Source of the DNA: Gammaproteobacteria bacterium
Lineage (GTDB): Bacteria > Pseudomonadota > Gammaproteobacteria > Pseudomonadales > IMCC2047
Length of the DNA: 64,000 nucleotides
Reading direction: 5' to 3'
NCBI GenBank assembly: GCA_021773395.1
Contig: JAJFKB010000010.1
Coordinates: 211,343 to 275,342 of the forward strand
Shown here: positions 61,832 to 64,000 of the stretch, piece after piece
Position numbering within the stretch: the first letter of the stretch is position 1
Layout: every line of letters starts with the position of its first letter
The notes under the pieces: model-generated
What the model was told of the DNA's origin: nothing
Seen by the model: only the letters and a program-made list of their open reading frames with translations
The model's database searches: none
Position numbers and translations under genes: made by a program

Positions 61832-62457
61832 TATTTTATATTTTCCAAAGTTACCAATTTTATTCCAGTAGCAATCAATGCTGTACCAGCTGCTTTATTG
61901 ATAAGATTTATTACCCAAGATTTCACCTGTTTTCTAGCTAATTGTGCCCCCATGCGGCCAAACAGGCTGTAAACCACTAAATCAGCTAAAAAGCAGGTGA
62001 GACCCATAAGAATCATTTGTACTATTATAGGTTCTTTAGGGTCCACAAACTGCGGTAATAAGGCTGAAAAATACATTAACGCTTTGGGGTTAGCTAATTG
62101 AATAACAAGACCATTTGAAAAGGCTTTCGCAGGATTCACTGTGGTTAATTGAACATCAATTTTAATTGGCCCTGCTTTGCTGAAAATTGCCGAAACACCT
62201 AGGAACAGAAGATAAGCAACACCAAACCATTTAATGATAGAGAATACCAAATTTGACGCTACGATTAACGATGCGATACCAGTTGCCGACAATATAAAAA
62301 ACAATACATCAGCACATGCCACACCAAGAACACTTAAAAAAGTTAATTTTGAATTGTGGGAGACAGCCTGTTTAGCGACAGTGATAGCCGCTGGTCCAGG
62401 AACCAAAATAAGCATCACAGTTGTAACTAGAAAGAAAGTATATAGTTCAATATCCAT
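61831..62457 (-). CDS. LysE/RhtB-family exporter (2), cassette-borne
   Basis: Six-helix amino-acid efflux protein of 208 residues: FFLVTTVMLILVPGPAAITVAKQAVSHNSKLTFLSVLGVACADVLFF, then GLVIQLANPKALMYFSALLPQFVDPKEPI. It is not closely similar to the chromosomal LysE at 38855. Cassette cargo; its two cassette ends (GTTAGGCTA at each side) are complementary, so the cassette is intact. Confidence 0.9.
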   Translation of the reverse strand: MDIELYTFFLVTTVMLILVPGPAAITVAKQAVSHNSKLTFLSVLGVACADVLFFILSATGIASLIVASNLVFSIIKWFGVAYLLFLGVSAIFSKAGPIKIDVQLTTVNPAKAFSNGLVIQLANPKALMYFSALLPQFVDPKEPIIVQMILMGLTCFLADLVVYSLFGRMGAQLARKQVKSWVINLINKAAGTALIATGIKLVTLENIK

Positions 62458-62473
62458 GCTTACCCTTCATTTA

Positions 62474-62566
62474 GCCTAACGCCTTGCCAAGGGGAAGACA
62501 AACCAACGGTTTGGCTGTCCCGCGGAGGCCCGTAGGGCCGGAGCAGACTTCGGCAACTTGTTATGA
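62474..62566 (-). repeat. attC site
   Basis: GCCTAAC (62474-62480) and GTTATGA (62560-62566). Inner arms GCCTTGCC and GGCAACTT, ACCAACGGTTTGG and GGCCCGTAGGGCC form stems. It closes the lipoprotein cassette at 62570. Confidence 0.88.
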
Positions 62567-62569
62567 GTT

Positions 62570-63100
62570 TCACTGCACCTTCTCAAATCGATAGCCCGAT
62601 TCTTCGGTTTTATTAACCTGCAAACTTGGTATCAAGCAATTTGCATGCGACTCGTTAAATTTTAGCGTATAAGAGCTATTAGCTAATAGACTCTCTGAGA
62701 AGCGATAAAAACAAAATGTATCGTAGCCAGAAGAGTAGCTTGACAAATTCGAGTAGACACTCAGTGGGGACAAAATCTCTCCGTTTTCATCCTCTAGTTC
62801 AACGAAACTCATACTACACTCTTTATTTTGTAGTATGCCACTATCAAAGGCGAGCCAGACTAGTGGGTCTTGTTTGCTGTAATTGTACGGAATCGGAATG
62901 CCAAAAACGGATTCGAATTTCTTTGGCTCATGCGTGACCCCAGTTGTCTGAATTTTTCCCGCATTGCATGTATATATGCCACCTGCCCAATTTGGATCAT
63001 TTTCGTTCGGAACATATGAGATTCGGTGATAGTACGTTCCGCATGCTGTAACAGCCAGACAAGATATTAAAGCAATGTAAGATTTCACGGCTTTACTCAT
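62570..63100 (-). CDS. Cassette-borne lipoprotein, unknown function
   Basis: Protein of 176 residues. A signal with lipobox LAVTACG (Cys20) indicates a lipid-anchored envelope protein. The rest is beta-rich with several cysteines (YTCNAGK, NKECSMSF, DTFCFY, HANCLIP) that could form disulfides. No family recognised. The ATG at 63100 lies inside the cassette's own recombination box (GTTATGAG), so insertion next to any attC recreates the start codon. Confidence 0.68.
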   Translation of the reverse strand: MSKAVKSYIALISCLAVTACGTYYHRISYVPNENDPNWAGGIYTCNAGKIQTTGVTHEPKKFESVFGIPIPYNYSKQDPLVWLAFDSGILQNKECSMSFVELEDENGEILSPLSVYSNLSSYSSGYDTFCFYRFSESLLANSSYTLKFNESHANCLIPSLQVNKTEESGYRFEKVQ

Positions 63101-63165
63101 AACGCTCACCACACGGGCGCGTGATAGCGCGTCCTAGCAGCGATTGTGCTGGTGCTTGTTAGGTG
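63096..63165 (-). repeat. attC site
   Basis: CTCATAAC (63096-63103) and GTTAGGT (63158-63164). Inner arms GCTCACCACA and TGTGCTGGTGC, GCGCGTGATAGCGCG form stems. It belongs to the cassette of the gene at 63200. Confidence 0.85.
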
Positions 63166-63199
63166 GTTTTGACTCATTTTAATTTGCAGTAACCTCTGG

Positions 63200-63475
63200 T
63201 TAATTCTGTCCAAGAAGTGCCAAAACTAGTGAAACAGTGAACATTAATAGACAAAACGCCGCTGCCCATTCTAAATATTTTATATATGGAATATACTTAT
63301 TTCGCACAAAAGCTTCATAGCCACCTTTCTCCCGTAATTCCTTTGACGTGCAATCCCCGCCACGAAGAATATCATTCTTTGTGAGCTCGGATTTTCTGAA
63401 CGCAAATATCGCAACAGTTCTTACAAAGAGTAAGAAAACAGCAAATAGAAATGTAAAGATTTGTATCTTGTCCAT
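63200..63475 (-). CDS. Cassette-borne two-helix membrane protein
   Basis: Protein of 91 residues with hydrophobic helices at about 5-27 and 65-88, separated by a charged loop (SELTKNDILRGGDCTSKELREKGGYEAFVRNKYIPYIKY). No family recognised. It lies between attC sites 63096 and 63481. Confidence 0.6.
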   Translation of the reverse strand: MDKIQIFTFLFAVFLLFVRTVAIFAFRKSELTKNDILRGGDCTSKELREKGGYEAFVRNKYIPYIKYLEWAAAFCLLMFTVSLVLALLGQN

Positions 63476-63480
63476 AAAAA

Positions 63481-63530
63481 CACTTAACGCCCAAAGCAGC
63501 GGCTCGTCCGCTGCCTTTGCTGGTTAAGTG
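63481..63530 (-). repeat. attC site (compact, near-perfect palindrome)
   Basis: CACTTAAC (63481-63488) and GTTAAGTG (63523-63530) are exactly complementary. Inner arms AAAGCAGCGG and CCGCTGCCTTT pair around CTCGT. At 50 bp it is one of the smallest and cleanest sites of the array. Confidence 0.92.
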
Positions 63531-63569
63531 GGTAGCTCTTGGGGGTCAAACGATTTTCCTGAGCCTCGA

Positions 63570-63827
63570 TCATTTAGACTTCCGTTTCTCGGCGATGAAC
63601 TCAGCCGCTGAATATAAAAGCCCCACAAATAGCCCTCCTGCTATTAAGATGAGCAAATAGCTCATTATCGTGAGAAAACCATACAGAGCCCATGCCAATG
63701 CAAGCAGAATCAATATACCGAAGACCATAATCCCACACTCTTCGATGATAGTAATATTCTCGAGCTCTATAAATCGACTCTCAAGCTGACGAACTATACC
63801 TAGAATATCGGGTAACTTATCACTCAT
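63570..63827 (-). CDS. Cassette-borne membrane protein, unknown
   Basis: Protein of 85 residues. A charged N-terminal 30 residues (MSDKLPDILGIVRQLESRFIELENIT) is followed by two adjacent hydrophobic segments (IMVFGILILLALAWALYGFL and LLILIAGGLFVGLLYSAAEF) and a basic tail. No family recognised. Its cassette ends (CACTTAAC on the right at 63833, GTTAAGTG on the left) are complementary. Confidence 0.6.
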   Translation of the reverse strand: MSDKLPDILGIVRQLESRFIELENITIIEECGIMVFGILILLALAWALYGFLTIMSYLLILIAGGLFVGLLYSAAEFIAEKRKSK

Positions 63828-63832
63828 ATAGA

Positions 63833-63974
63833 CACTTAACGCCTAGATAACCAACCTTGAACGCCTAGATAACCAACCTTGCAAAAACCAAAAAAAGATC
63901 CATTACCCTGATGGTTGGCACGGGTCTCTCGTATGAAATGCGTTTGCAAGGTTGTGTTCATCGTCTTGTTGCAC
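63833..63974 (-). repeat. attC-like site at the window edge with internal tandem duplication
   Basis: CACTTAACGCC begins at 63833 and a possible right box, TTGTTGCAC, ends at 63974. CAACCTTGCAAA (63874-63885) and TTTGCAAGGTTG (about 63943-63954) form the inner stem. A 22-bp unit starting AACGCCTAGATAACC is repeated exactly at 63838 and 63860. It would close a further cassette whose gene lies beyond the window. Confidence 0.6.
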
Positions 63975-64000
63975 GTGATCGCTGGCACGGACTAGCGGGG

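Noticed and set aside
63911-64000. Plus-strand reading frame open to the window edge (MVGTGLSYEMRL...)
   Set aside because: It lies within the attC-like hairpin of the edge cassette and runs against the polarity of the array.

Overview
The window looks like chromosomal DNA of a free-living, aerobic, probably marine gammaproteobacterium. GltX is close to the Pseudomonas type, and the gene repertoire (paired sulfatases with a TonB receptor, aerobic CoA-ester catabolism, an RND efflux pump, photolyase, a large integron-type cassette array) would suit a Cellvibrionales/Spongiibacteraceae-like lineage. That placement is inferred from gene content, not from phylogeny.

Layout. 0-1.6 kb: alkylation repair (AraC-AlkA fusion, cut by the left edge, then Ogt). 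1.7-3.8 kb: CHASE-GGDEF-EAL signalling protein. 3.9-5.0 kb: a 128-bp MITE, an adrenodoxin-type ferredoxin and the decayed remains of its NAD-dependent reductase. 5.1-8.7 kb: a secreted protein of unknown function and a two-gene U32-peptidase-type operon. 8.7-12.8 kb: an LLM-class oxidoreductase, an enoyl-CoA hydratase and an octaheme cytochrome with TPR repeats. 13-19.8 kb: sulfatase, TonB receptor, sulfatase, and a divergent AraC regulator. 19.8-31 kb: an acyl-CoA catabolic region (two enoyl-CoA hydratases, two SDRs, an acyl-CoA dehydrogenase, a benzoate-CoA-ligase-family enzyme and a TetR regulator) followed by a secreted BBE-type FAD oxidoreductase with its cytochrome c. The region carries IS110, IS30, AMP-ligase and SDR fragments and a truncated second copy of the BBE gene. 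Four sites of the form TGAA-N6-TTCA (one with a single change) sit at its promoters and suggest one TetR regulon.

31.3-45.8 kb is mostly housekeeping: tRNA-Glu and tRNA-Ala with a clear sigma70 promoter, PIN-PhoH ATPase, a methyltransferase, gltX, lipocalin, NYN-OST-HTH protein, photolyase, LysE exporter, thioesterase, and a complete RND pump (OMF-MFP-RND). 45.9-51.1 kb holds a 171-bp MITE, a DUF2799 lipoprotein, a P-type ATPase strikingly like animal Na+/K+-ATPase, and a RAYT (Y1) transposase gene bounded by 22-bp inverted repeats, two further copies of which lie just upstream of the ATPase gene.

51.3-54.4 kb: a methyltransferase, a Rho paralogue without the RNA-binding N-terminus next to a NYN nuclease, and an RsuA-type pseudouridine synthase. 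From about 54.6 kb to the right edge the DNA is an integron gene-cassette array. Small, unrelated genes all lie on the minus strand, separated by attC-type sites (RYYYAAC...GTTRRRY, mostly with a palindromic core). Cargo includes HigBA toxin-antitoxin, encapsulated-ferritin-like protein, ZIP transporter, TehB, MarC, GFA, HIRAN, LysE and DUF proteins. From cassette polarity, attI and the integrase gene are expected beyond the right edge. No CRISPR array, rRNA or prophage was seen.
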